64,000 nt of DNA from Branchiostoma belcheri (lineage: Eukaryota; Chordata; Leptocardii; Amphioxiformes; Branchiostomatidae), in contig NW_017802580.1 of assembly GCF_001625305.1 (NCBI RefSeq), positions 73,594 to 137,593 of the forward strand, in the 5' to 3' direction. Positions within the stretch are counted from its first letter, which is position 1; the number at the start of each line of letters is the position of its first letter. Below, piece after piece: positions 44,701 through 47,858 of the stretch. The translations under genes were made by a program, and so were the position numbers. The notes below the pieces were generated by a model. That model was not told the origin of the DNA. It was given only the letters and a program-made list of their open reading frames with translations, and searched no databases.

Positions 44701-46318
44701 GCTGATGAAACCTGGTGATGGTGTCTGAGCTCATGCCGCTGATGCCATCAGCCGCTTATTGGTAACTCTTTGTTCGTTCATCACCGTCCTGCATGCTAGC
44801 CATCACCGTGTTCCTGCTGATGGTGTCTGAGCTCATGCCGCCGACCTCATCAGCCCTGCTTCTTATTGCTATGTATTTCTTCATGACCTTCTATGTATTT
44901 CTTCATGACCGTGTTGCTGATCTTCACCATGTTCCTGCTAATGGTGTCTGAGCTCATGCCGCCGACGTCATCAGCCGTGCCTCTTATTGGTAAGTCTGTA
45001 TTCCTTTATTCTTCACCACCGTGCTAATGAGATGACCTCCACAGTGTTCTTGCTGATGGTGTCTGAGCTCATGCCGCTGATGGCATCAGCCGTGCCTCTT
45101 ATTGGTAAGTCTATATTCCTTCATCATCGTACTGATGACCTTCACAGTGTTCCTACTGATGGTGTCTGAGCTCATGCCGCTGATGCTATCAGCCGTACCT
45201 CTTATTGGTAAGTCTGTATTCCTTCATCACCGTGCTGCTGGCCTCCACAGTGTTCCTGCTGATGGTGTCTGAGGTCATACCCCTGATGGCATCAGCCGTG
45301 CCTCTTATTGGTAAGTCTGTATACCTTCATCATCGTGCTGCTGGTCTCCACAGTGTTCCTACTGATAGTGTCTGAGCTCATGCCGCCGACATCATCATCC
45401 GTGCCGCTTATTTGAAAGAGCTTAGCAGACTAGTCTTTTCATCTTTAGAAGACGAGCTTTCTTTGTCCTCTATGGCATTACATTTGAACAGGTTACCTCA
45501 TCTTCCAAAATCAGACTATATAGCATCAAACAAGTAAATGGACTTAACTACCTGCCAGCCAAGGATTAATTTCGATCTTAATTTTTTTAATTTTGTTTGA
45601 CGTTTTATTATACGATTTTGTTGTTTCATTTTGTCACGCTATGTTGGTTTAGTTTAAGTTACCTTGATAATGTATGGAATTATGATAAGCATAACAGTGT
45701 GCATACATGGTTTCAAAGTGTGTTCTTCCAGTGTATGAATTAGAAATCCCTGACTATCACTTTTTATGACTGTTGCGTGTGTCTCCTACAGTGTGTTACT
45801 ACGGAGTGACCATCATGTTGGTGATGTTTGCCACCTTCATGACGATCCTGATCCTAAACCTGCACCACACCGACCCGTCCTGCCGCCCGCTGCCTCCCTG
45901 GGTCCGCCGGGCCTTCCTGCACGGCCTCGGCCGCGTCTTCTGCACCAGGCCACACCAGGCAAAAGCGCCACCTGGCGTGGACGTCAGCCTCTCCAACTGC
46001 ACCGAGCTAGAGTTTCTGTGCGAGGAGTACGAGAACGAGATTCGCGTCACAGACAACGGGAAGAACAAGAACGTGGAAGACGCGCACGCGCCGGACAAGA
46101 GATACGTGGCGCTGCTGCGCGCACTGCGCATGCTCATGAGGGAGCTGCATCTTTACGTGATCAAGTGTCAGCAGATGTCAGCAGCCAATGAGAGTCGAGA
46201 TAACGACTGGAAGCGGGTGGCGAGAGTGTTGGACAAACTGTGCGTGGCGCTCTTCACTTTTACCACCGTGGTGACTGCTGTAGCCGTGCTGCTCAAAGTG
46301 CCGCATATAAACCTGTAA
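10990..46318 (+). CDS. nicotinic acetylcholine receptor-like alpha subunit (8 exons, gene span)
   Basis: A ligand-gated cation channel subunit of the plasma membrane that assembles as a pentamer. Exons are 10990-11041, 18418-18557, 25120-25164, 26051-26160, 40243-40395, 41619-41804, 44378-44571 and 45792-46318. Lengths sum to 1,407 nt (468 aa plus stop). Intron phases 1,0,0,2,2,2,1 join without a break, and all introns are GT-AG. In order: signal peptide (1-17), ligand domain with W76, Y114, W169, Y210 and Y217, Cys-loop C148-C162, vicinal C212-C213 (alpha hallmark), M1 (about 231-254), M2 (260-282), M3 (292-315), a cytoplasmic loop with an MA helix, and M4 (about 441-462). The 45-bp exon 3 and 110-bp exon 4 match the conserved sizes in vertebrate receptor genes. 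The YxCC-x-EPYP loop C is closest in style to alpha7/alpha9-type subunits (inference). The subtype cannot be fixed here. Confidence 0.95.
11200..11420 (+). repeat. dispersed repeat E, left-end fragment
   Basis: AAACCGGGCTTTTTTTTGG, CCCTCAGAACTC and the GTAAAAATTTATCATATCTA...TATGACGTCATTATGACGTC block match 34600-34730. The TGACGTCA words resemble CRE sites, but here they are part of a repeat. It lies in intron 1 of the receptor gene. Confidence 0.7.
12549..12833 (+). other. unassigned reading frame inside the TIR element
   Basis: A 94-codon frame (first codon not necessarily the true start) with a PPILRKRLSGDYDEE opening. No domain is recognised, and it lies on the strand opposite the THAP exon. 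It may be a remnant of a second element-encoded protein or chance. Confidence 0.2.
13927..14151 (-). pseudogene. THAP-like zinc-finger exon of the TIR element
   Basis: Reading from 14151 leftward, a TTTTTACAG acceptor-like site is followed by an ATG and LCAVVNCSNSTYHLEKWK, the C-x4-C opening of invertebrate THAP domains. Further on are a HFP motif (usually FxFP), a KxPxARRR segment and a late PRW. The expected C..H pair between them is not clear, so the zinc site looks incomplete. 74 codons then stop. THAP domains bind DNA in several transposases. Confidence 0.6.
15091..15240. repeat. 15-bp perfect hairpin plus solitary unit of the 20-kb array
   Basis: TTTATCCTTCCCTCG and its exact complement flank a 5-base loop (15091-15125). 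The following 115 bases (GTTTGGCACTAAGTTTGTAT, GTAAGGTAGCAGGCAAAGGG, CAGAATGCTAAGATAG) equal one unit of the tandem array at 19960-21030. Confidence 0.75.
15241..16714. other. intron 1, no gene seen
   Basis: AT-rich sequence without a convincing coding frame. The stretch near 15640-15700 ends in an A-rich AAAATAAAATCTAAAC string that may be a retroelement tail. A TATA-like palindrome lies near 16340-16375 (AAGGAGCCTATATAAGCTCCTT). Confidence 0.5.
16715..17110 (+). repeat. dispersed repeat F, partial copy with TG microsatellite
   Basis: It begins with the palindrome CCTCCATGAAAAATGGAGG, has a CT/TG-rich stretch with a (TG) run at about 16800-16855, then GTCAGCATAGCTTAAGAA and GTAAGCCTTGGAAAGACAAA. 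The same order is seen at 26188-26420 and, reversed, at 48700-49450. Confidence 0.8.
17178..17226 (+). mobile_element. CR1-like LINE 3' terminus scrap
   Basis: GCTGGTACGTTACGCCAAAG followed by GGGCAATAATACC resembles the ACGCCGAAGGGCGG...TATACCGG 3' terminus of the LINE at 33245-33345 (opposite strand) and of the scrap at 47035. Confidence 0.4.
17890..18245. mobile_element. MITE with about 55-bp TIRs in intron 1
   Basis: TGTTGTCTTTTACATCATAC at the left is mirrored by AGTATATGATATAAAAGACAACA at the right. Inner parts CTGCCCGGCCGGGCCCC and GGGGCCCGTCTGGGCAG also pair. It ends about 170 bases before exon 2. A partial copy of its inner GGGCCC..GGAAATGTG block lies at 18328-18370. Confidence 0.7.
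18418..18557 (+). CDS. receptor exon 2: N-terminal helix and first beta strand
   Basis: Acceptor TTTTACAG|CT and donor ATA|GTAAGTG; 140 nt, phase 1 in, phase 0 out. It encodes EARQLKSHLMLNYDPGLRPV then VEVGIDFRQVIEI, matching the family pattern of a short helix, YxxxxRPV, and a VxxGxxxxQIIxx strand. The next residue, from exon 3, completes the family's ..DEKNQ motif. Confidence 0.93.
18531..18892 (+). repeat. 63-bp tandem array made from exon 2's 3' end plus donor
   Basis: Units start at 18531 (inside the exon), 18594, 18657, 18721, 18784 (truncated) and 18831. Each unit has ATCGACTTCCGTCAGGTCAT, a donor-like ATAGTAAGTG, then intronic GCATTGTGGGTA..TTAAACATGG. Donor GT is kept at 18558, 18684, 18748 and in the last unit, and is lost in units 2 and 5. 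The 63-bp spacing keeps the exon's frame open for most of the array. Confidence 0.92.
18900..19929. other. intron 2, no gene seen
   Basis: Short unassigned frames only. A segment near 19320-19345 (GATGAATGTTCTAAGACATC) recurs at 19395-19420 as a local duplication. Confidence 0.5.
19930..21030. repeat. minisatellite, about 115-135 bp unit
   Basis: Eight to nine units containing CTTTAACATTCAGAATGCTA, AGATAGCTGTTTGGCACCAA, GTTTGTATTAGTTATGGTGT and GGTTAATAGCGTCATTACTT. A single unit also sits at 15130-15240, 4.8 kb upstream. Confidence 0.9.
21140..23870. repeat. satellite-like array, about 180-195 bp unit
   Basis: Around 14 units, each with CTGCCATTCAAGAAGGACCC, TTTTAAACTTATCTAAGAGG, ACTGATTTATACTGTAATAA, CATATCTATGTTCAAGATCT, GTTGATAGTGTTATTGG and a GACCTTCACAATTTC..ATGACTTGATACCTTAATAC segment. 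Divergence between units is moderate. No coding frame. Confidence 0.9.
23853..24115. repeat. duplicated block D1, left copy
   Basis: GATTCCTAAGGGTGGAGCCA through TTGACCTGTTATTGACCTCT is repeated with small changes at 24806-25072. The left copy starts at the end of the satellite-like array. Confidence 0.9.
24500..24600 (+). repeat. MITE family K end fragment
   Basis: TAAGGCCACAGCAAGTAATT, GATGACATC, and CGCGCATTAATTTTC with AAATTTTGTTGC are shared with 34378-34465 and the left end at 8650. Confidence 0.7.
24806..25072. repeat. duplicated block D1, right copy
   Basis: Same sequence as 23853-24115, with an extra 20 bases near 25045 (CTAAATACTTGTAATCTG). It ends about 50 bases before exon 3. 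Confidence 0.9.
25120..25164 (+). CDS. receptor exon 3 (45 bp)
   Basis: Acceptor TTCTAG|G and donor CAG|GTAAGA, phase 0-0. It encodes DEKNQIMTSVVWLRQ, the strongly conserved DEKNQ...WLxQ block of nicotinic receptors. The Trp (residue 76) is the loop D aromatic-box residue. The 45-bp size matches exon 3 of vertebrate receptor genes. Confidence 0.97.
25165..26050. other. intron 3, no gene seen
   Basis: It contains a TCAA(TCAA)n microsatellite at about 25975-26020 before the exon 4 acceptor. Two copies of GGGTCCATTTGG (25525 and 25870) sit near CGAACACCCGAACGG-like strings in opposite orientation (about 25513 and 25905), suggesting a decayed inverted-repeat element of about 400 bp. Confidence 0.45.
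26051..26160 (+). CDS. receptor exon 4 (110 bp)
   Basis: Acceptor CCCCCAG|TA and donor CTC|GTGAGT; phase 0 in, phase 2 out. It encodes YWYDEALVWNSTDFWDIS then IPSNEVWLPDTVLYNS. WLPDTVLYN is the loop A signature (Tyr114), and N89-S-T is a glycosylation sequon. The 110-bp size is the conserved one for this exon. Confidence 0.97.
26188..27432 (+). repeat. dispersed repeat F, long copy, split by an assembly gap
   Basis: It starts 28 bases into intron 4 with ACCTCCATGAAAAATGGAGG, followed by a TG microsatellite, GTCAGCATAACTTCAGAACG and several ATGCAAATGAGG / TTTGCATAATTAATG blocks. It ends at TTCATGGAGGTATGAGATCT. A reversed copy lies at about 48695-49450. The block 26522-26917 is repeated at 26938-27333 on the other side of a 20-N gap, both 396 bases, probably an assembly duplication. 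Confidence 0.85.
26918..26937. other. 20-N assembly gap
   Basis: A run of 20 N flanked by two equal-length, apparently identical 396-base sequences. Confidence 0.99.
27444..27700 (-). mobile_element. retroelement 3'-end fragment with (GTTT)n
   Basis: A (GTTT)n run, then TTAGGATCTCCATTAGTG...ACTCTTCCTGGACTCC, which resembles the units at 30510 and 40396. On the - strand this reads as an (AAAC)n tail. Further right are GTGGGATCTTTAACGTGCTC and TCCTATCCGAGGGACGT, motifs common in invertebrate retroelement tails. Confidence 0.6.
27884..29059 (-). pseudogene. LINE reverse transcriptase, 391-codon open part
   Basis: LADMSKAFDRVDH (motif A), SGVPQGRVRSPYLF (motif B, with Arg where Ser/Thr is usual), NIGYADDIGLS (motif C with intact YADD), ATYLGFKL (motif E) and PVLEYANVVY (thumb). 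The N-terminal RT motif lies in the overlapping frame at 28995-29225 (WKVANICPIPK). The open length suggests a fairly young insertion despite the frameshifts. Confidence 0.92.
29248..30060 (-). pseudogene. LINE endonuclease C-terminus and linker
   Basis: It contains the SSDHN block (SDHNCVIW) that ends the endonuclease, then KPWMNNTTKAAIRERQ, KQKKKHYDR and PRDWWRFVN, characteristic of the region between endonuclease and RT in CR1-like elements. A frameshift near 29248 separates it from the RT. Confidence 0.85.
30080..30508 (-). pseudogene. LINE endonuclease domain, partial
   Basis: It includes AVTETWF (catalytic Glu region), RKDRLDMRGGGVALCVK and YHPPW, all standard blocks of the EEP-type endonuclease of CR1/Jockey elements. 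The N-terminal third is missing (5' truncation). A stop after HAGFILMM interrupts it before the GDFN block. Confidence 0.85.
30508..30740 (-). mobile_element. retroelement 3' tail fragment, copy of 40396-40640
   Basis: (GTTT)n, then TTAGGAATCTCCCACTAGTG, ATAATATATACATCACTATT and CTTCCTGGATTCCTTTACAT. It is nearly identical to the segment that begins exactly at the exon 5 donor. It abuts the truncated 5' end of the LINE to its left. Confidence 0.75.
30918..31479 (-). mobile_element. Harbinger-like MITE, family H1, copy 2
   Basis: GGCCGTGTTTATGTGAAGTC and ACTTCACATAAACACAGCC form the TIRs. The 3-bp TTA at 30915-30917 is duplicated at 31480-31482. The interior is the reverse complement of 6727-7273 at high identity. 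Non-autonomous. Confidence 0.9.
31483..32110. other. intron 4, no gene; MITE family K fragment at the right end
   Basis: No recognisable coding frame. Near 32060-32110 the reverse of the family K end (ATGCGCGCGCGGATGTC ... ACATGGCCTTA) is present. A GGGATGACATCC at about 31727 may be the opposite end. Confidence 0.45.
32111..32782. other. intron 4, nothing recognised
   Basis: Only short frames without domain signatures. Confidence 0.5.
32783..33083. repeat. CT-rich microsatellite, about 300 bp
   Basis: Almost pure pyrimidine on the + strand (CTCTCTCTC with TTTC and CCCT interruptions). The long open frame through it (Ser/Leu only) is a composition artefact. Confidence 0.95.
33245..33665 (-). 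mobile_element. CR1-like LINE 3' fragment
   Basis: The RT C-terminus on the - strand (33341-33604) has RTRNSHAFKYQPR and FKNSYFPRTIVDWNSL, the usual last conserved box of CR1/L2-like RTs. A stop at about 33605-33607 separates it from WQGHIIFRRRMSRL upstream. The 3' UTR has ACGCCGAAGGGCGGGTATAC, CGGTATACCGATACAG and a GATACA repeat tail at about 33260. Confidence 0.85.
33666..34374. other. intron 4, nothing recognised
   Basis: No domain-bearing frame. Parts on the - strand may be further decayed LINE sequence continuing from 33665. Confidence 0.4.
34375..34470 (+). repeat. MITE family K end fragment
   Basis: TAAGGCCACAGCAAGTAATT, ATGGATGGCATCAGCGCGCG and GAAATTTTGTTGCC match the 24510-24580 fragment. 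Confidence 0.7.
34590..35340 (+). repeat. dispersed repeat E, long copy (+)
   Basis: It opens with GACCGGGCTTTTTTTGG and the CCCTCAGAACTC / TATGACGTCATTATGACGTC block shared with 11200-11420. The part 34891-35339 is the reverse complement of 43881-44328 over about 450 bases (CCGCCATCTTGGAT, AATGGAAGTATTGATGAAAT, GTTGCCATGGCAACACAAAA). Confidence 0.9.
35341..35655. other. intron 4, nothing recognised
   Basis: Unique-looking sequence between repeat E and the TG microsatellite. No gene seen. Confidence 0.5.
35656..36263. repeat. TG-rich microsatellite with internal duplication
   Basis: (TG)n with TTTG and ATG interruptions over about 600 bases. 35757-35880 and 35889-36002 are near-identical tandem copies, and a GAATGAATGAATG run lies at about 35718-35745. 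Long Cys/Val or His/Thr frames on both strands are artefacts of the repeat. Confidence 0.95.
36264..37018. other. AT-rich intron 4 sequence, no gene
   Basis: TTATT- and TTTCAATTAT-rich low-complexity sequence. Hydrophobic short frames (36773-37147) reflect composition only. Confidence 0.6.
37019..37164. mobile_element. 146-bp inverted-repeat element
   Basis: GGTTTATAAGCACAAACTA at the left pairs with TAGTTTGTGCTTATAAACCC at the right. The interior is AT-rich. Confidence 0.7.
37165..38075. mobile_element. 0.9-kb TIR element with about 90-bp arms
   Basis: The left arm (about 37191-37280: CTGACGAAAGCTAGTGGATT ... GTTGCTTGAGTAACTGTTTT) is the near-exact complement of the right arm at about 37958-38048. 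The CTGACGAAA...GTGGAT...GAAACGTC core also occurs as a small palindromic relic at 4505-4580. Inside is a LINE-like tail (about 37780-37890) with a final (AAAC)n. Non-coding. Confidence 0.75.
38335..38556 (-). mobile_element. tRNA-derived SINE, full-length copy 1
   Basis: Read on the - strand from 38556: TGTGGCGCAGTGGCAGCG gives an A box, and CCCCGGGTTCGAGTCCTG gives a canonical B box (GGTTCGAGTCC). The body carries AAAGGCACTTTACGCG and a 3' end GTCACCACGTCTTGTGATTA. Internal pol III promoter boxes are intact. No tRNA gene is implied. Confidence 0.92.
38557..38890. other. intron 4, nothing recognised
   Basis: A short unassigned frame (38573-38803) without domain features. It ends with the TTA that flanks the next MITE. 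Confidence 0.5.
38891..39398. mobile_element. Harbinger-like MITE, family H2, CpG-rich
   Basis: TIRs AGCCCTGGTCACAACCCGCC and GGCGGGTTGTGACCGACGCT. A TTA duplication lies at 38888-38890 and 39399-39401. The interior is unusually rich in CpG with many CGTACG/GCACG words in both orientations (for example CCGTACTCGCACGCACGG). No transposase. Confidence 0.85.
39590..39823 (-). mobile_element. tRNA-derived SINE, full-length copy 2
   Basis: On the - strand the head GTCGTGTGGTGCAGCGGCAG gives the A box and GGGTTCGAGTCCTGACATGC the B box. The body and 3' end match the copy at 38335 closely, including GAGTATTATCCTGTCATG and GTCACCACGTCTGGTGATTA. Confidence 0.92.
39880..40170. mobile_element. MITE family A, copy 2, interrupted by a 165-N gap
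   Basis: The left TIR GTTTGAAGTTAAAACTTTTG and right TIR CAAAAGGTTTAACTTTAAAC flank N 39913-40077. The right interior CAGTAGACTGGTCGAAAGCT matches the family. Confidence 0.8.
39913..40077. other. 165-N assembly gap
   Basis: Unresolved bases within a MITE. The real length is unknown. Confidence 0.99.
40243..40395 (+). CDS. receptor exon 5: Cys-loop exon
   Basis: Acceptor CTCCAACAG|A; donor TTCGG|GTTTGT; 153 nt, phase 2-2. It encodes GYVTWMAPRVFRSSCNIDIY then YFPFDDQKCLLEFG. Cys148 and Cys162 enclose 13 residues with the FPFD signature of the Cys-loop superfamily. The donor is non-consensus after GT (GTTTGT) and falls at the first bases of a retroelement tail. Continuation into exon 6 (GSWTYGGYDV) fits the family perfectly, so the junction is secure at protein level. 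Confidence 0.95.
40396..40640 (-). mobile_element. retroelement 3' tail fragment forming the exon 5 donor
   Basis: GTTTGTTTATTTGTTTGTTT, then TTAGGAATCTCCCATTAGTG, ATAATATATACATCACTATT and CATACACGTTCAACTGCTAT, nearly identical to 30510-30720. On the - strand it is an (AAAC)n-tailed retroelement end. The tail directly adjoins exon 5. Confidence 0.85.
40708..41570. repeat. giant inverted repeat (arms about 437 and 408 bp, 18-bp spacer)
   Basis: The left arm 40708-41144 is the reverse complement of the right arm 41163-41570 with few mismatches. The innermost part (CTTCTACCGAAGACTCTCCT...) is perfect over about 47 bp. The spacer is CACGGTCGCATGCATTAC. The right arm ends about 48 bases before exon 6. 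Transcribed, it would fold into one of the longest stable hairpins in the pre-mRNA. Confidence 0.93.
41619..41804 (+). CDS. receptor exon 6: loops B, F and C
   Basis: Acceptor GGTTCTAG|G; donor AGGAG|GTCTGA; 186 nt, phase 2-2. Trp169 is in SWTYGGYDV (loop B). FYVCCPEPYPLVTFTIYI holds Tyr210, Cys212-Cys213 and Tyr217 (loop C); the vicinal Cys pair marks an alpha-type, agonist-binding subunit. NTT at 177 is a glycosylation sequon. IRRR ends the ligand domain. Confidence 0.97.
41878..42028. mobile_element. MITE family A, copy 3
   Basis: Complete and short: ATGTTTAAAGTTAAAACCTT, inner inverted AATTCTCTCACCTAG/CTAGGTGAGAGAATT, and the right TIR AAAAGTTTTAACTTCAAAC. It starts 74 bases after the exon 6 donor. 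Confidence 0.9.
42029..42840. other. intron 6, no accepted exon
   Basis: A CCCAAATTTTCGGCCGACTC segment (42230) is shared in part with 2655. An AG...GT-bounded open stretch at about 42478-42530 is not a receptor exon, because the receptor frame joins exon 6 to exon 7 directly. Confidence 0.5.
42840..42960 (+). mobile_element. tRNA-SINE 3' fragment
   Basis: AATGAGTATTGTCCTTTCTT, GTTGGTGGCGGCATAAAATG, and GAGTGTGCCGTCACCATG correspond to the 3' half of the SINE family. The head is missing. Confidence 0.75.
42961..43880. other. intron 6, nothing recognised
   Basis: Short frames only. 43490-43560 has a TATACCGCCCCTTACG string that may be a decayed LINE 3' terminus (- strand). Confidence 0.45.
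43881..44328 (-). repeat. dispersed repeat E, copy in inverted orientation
   Basis: Reverse complement of 34891-35339 along its whole length. It ends 49 bases before exon 7. Confidence 0.9.
44378..44571 (+). CDS. receptor exon 7: M1, M2 and start of M3
   Basis: Acceptor CCCGCAG|G; donor ATTG|GTAAGT; 194 nt, phase 2 in, phase 1 out. M1 has the conserved Pro (SPCLLFSIMTILGFYLPPEA). GERVGLGITVLLAFTVFLLM is M2, with Glu at -1', Leu at 9' and Glu at 20'. Position 2' is Gly and 6' is Thr, where Thr and Ser are usual. No Pro lies before the Glu, so a cation pore is expected. SSAVPLI leads into M3. Confidence 0.97.
44488..45412 (+). repeat. M2-exon tandem array: exon 7 3' end plus donor, 8 extra copies
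   Basis: The core CTGATGGTGTCTGAGCTCAT begins at 44520 (exon), 44623, about 44714, 44817, 44938, 45053, 45156, 45259 and 45362. The modal period is 103 bp. Each unit holds the coding stretch for TVFLLMVSELMP..SAVPLI, usually the donor G|GTAAGT, and TCTGTATTCCTTCATCACCG intron sequence. In the last four units a change to CCACAG|TG creates a possible acceptor, giving three complete 60-nt AG-GT cassettes (45045-45104, 45148-45207, 45251-45310). The final unit has lost its donor. Confidence 0.95.
45413..45791. other. rest of intron 7
   Basis: AT-rich, no repeat recognised. It ends in the pyrimidine-containing acceptor GTCTCCTACAG. Confidence 0.6.
45792..46318 (+). CDS. receptor exon 8: M3, cytoplasmic loop, M4 and stop
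   Basis: 527 nt, phase 1 in, stop TAA at 46316-46318. M3 is VTIMLVMFATFMTILILNLH, then HHTDPS and PPWVRRAFL, as in nicotinic subunits. The M3-M4 loop is short to moderate (about 110 residues). Its last part, LLRALRMLMRELHLYV, is the amphipathic MA helix. DNDWKRVARVLDKL leads into M4 (CVALFTFTTVVTAVAVLL). The exon is clearly more GC-rich than the introns. Confidence 0.97.
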
Positions 46319-46407
46319 CACAGCTTACAGCCGGAGGTGGCGCTATGTTTTAATCATCGAGCCTGGGGCTGTGAGGACCTGGGGAATGTACCGATGGATA
46401 AAGTTAA

Positions 46408-46999
46408 AGCTAAGGTCCCAATTGGGAAAAGGGGCCCTGGCGGGTAGTTCCCGGGCTGTTTTTTGCCACTTTCGGGCGGGACCCCGACATGGCCCCGCGG
46501 GGCACCCTGCGGCTACCGGGCTATTTTTTGGCCCGTCGGGGCCCCGATAAGAATTTAATTCTGAGTTAAATTCTACCCGGGCCCCGCTGACAAAAAGACG
46601 CCGTGACCTCATCGTGAGAACACCTCCGGTACCCCTCCGGTTGCCGGCATTCCACCGGGACACATTTCTTATCTCACAGACCAGATGAACAGAATAAAGG
46701 TGTGTACTTCGTAAACCCGGGTAAAATGTGTGACCTCACAGATCAAATGATCACAACAAATACGTGAATTCTGCATTACGTATAGATCAGTACAAGCCAT
46801 CGTCAGAGAATCTGCTGGGTACCTGCCGGGTGCCTGCCGGATACCGACCAAAGAGGGTGACAAAATTTCTAACAAAATGCTACTGAAGGAAACTTTTCAT
46901 CGTGACCACGACAGCCGATGCCCGCCCGACTCCTGAACCCGGCCGGGGCCAGCCGGGGCTACATCCCCGACGGGCACCGGCGTAATTGGGACCTTAGCT
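46408..46999. mobile_element. Harbinger-like MITE, family H3, in the receptor 3' flank
   Basis: TIRs AGCTAAGGTCCCAATTGGGA and AATTGGGACCTTAGCT. A TAA duplication lies at 46405-46407 and 47000-47002. GC-rich ends (CCCGGGC, GGCCCCG in both orientations). It lies 89 bases after the receptor stop codon. Confidence 0.9.
46693..46698 (+). terminator. candidate polyadenylation signal of the receptor mRNA
   Basis: AATAAA is the first such hexamer noticed downstream of the stop, 375 bases on, and lies inside the H3 MITE. Whether it is used cannot be told from the sequence. Confidence 0.35.
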
Positions 47000-47034
47000 T
47001 AACCAGGCTTGTAGTACCCTACAGGGACAATGAG

Positions 47035-47090
47035 CTGGTGTGTTACGCCGAAGGGCGGTTATATCGGCTGTACAGATACAAAATGTTCAG
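47035..47090 (+). mobile_element. CR1-like LINE 3' terminus scrap
   Basis: TGTGTTACGCCGAAGGGCGG, TTATATCGGCTGTACAGATACA: the same terminus as the LINE at 33245-33345, in + orientation. Confidence 0.65.
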
Positions 47091-47309
47091 AAAAATGAAT
47101 ACTTGTGTCAGCCAACCAATGAGGGGAATGGAAAGTAGAAATGATGTTGATGGTCAAAGGTCATCAGGAGTCGGTACCGCCCACCAGTGTCGTGTGTTGA
47201 GCTAAAAAATGTTGTTAGTCCGTAAGTGTGACAAGAAGCTAAAGGTTCGTGTGATGTCACACATCTTGGACAAAGGCGTTGTCTTTCGTTCAAGACTGAC
47301 AAAGGACAC

Positions 47310-47470
47310 ACCTTGGGTCTTGTTTCTGCAGTTTTGATGTCCGAAAGTATTAAAAAGCTGATTGATTCAAATGTGCTAATGTCGGGTAGTATGTTTTAAT
47401 CATATAGATTACCTTTGTTAGAATATTTCCAGTTTTGCCGCCCTAAAATTACATTGGATGTCTTTAATGC
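47310..47470. repeat. AAAGGCATCCA-family right half
   Basis: TTGTTTCTGCA, AATGTGCTAATGTCGGG, TTTCCAGTTTTGCCG and CCTAAAATTACATTGGATGTCTTTA match 7645-7812. Confidence 0.7.
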
Positions 47471-47600
47471 CCTACCAATTTTGGTTGCTCACGGTTAGAC
47501 CAGGCAGGACTAAGCTCATGAGTGCTGGTGGTATCAATAGAACTGTACATGTGTCTGTTGTCCCTTGGAGTGTAATATGTTTAATTGTGCTATTATAAAA

Positions 47601-47858
47601 GTTCATCATTAAAACCAATGAACAGTATGCATTATCAACATAAAACATCATTATCAACTACAATTAAACATGTTTAAAGTTAAAACTTTTGATCCAACCC
47701 ACGTGACAAGTCTCATTGGGTCAGCCTACTGAGAAAGACCTGGGTGAGAGAACTTCTTTGTGTTGGATCAGAAGTTTTAACTTTAAACATGATTAATTGT
47801 AGTTTATAATATGCTTAGTGCTAATAATGCATACTGTTCATTGATTTTAATGATGCAC
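47601..47858. mobile_element. nested palindrome containing MITE family A, copy 4
   Basis: The outer arms (GTTCATCATTAAAACCAATG...GTATGCATTAT and its complement ending about 47855) enclose a second pair (ACTACAATTAAACATG / CATGATTAATTGTAGT). Inside these is the family A MITE (about 47668-47792) with its TIRs GTTTAAAGTTAAAACTTTTG. The outer arms are not seen at the other family A copies. Confidence 0.75.
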
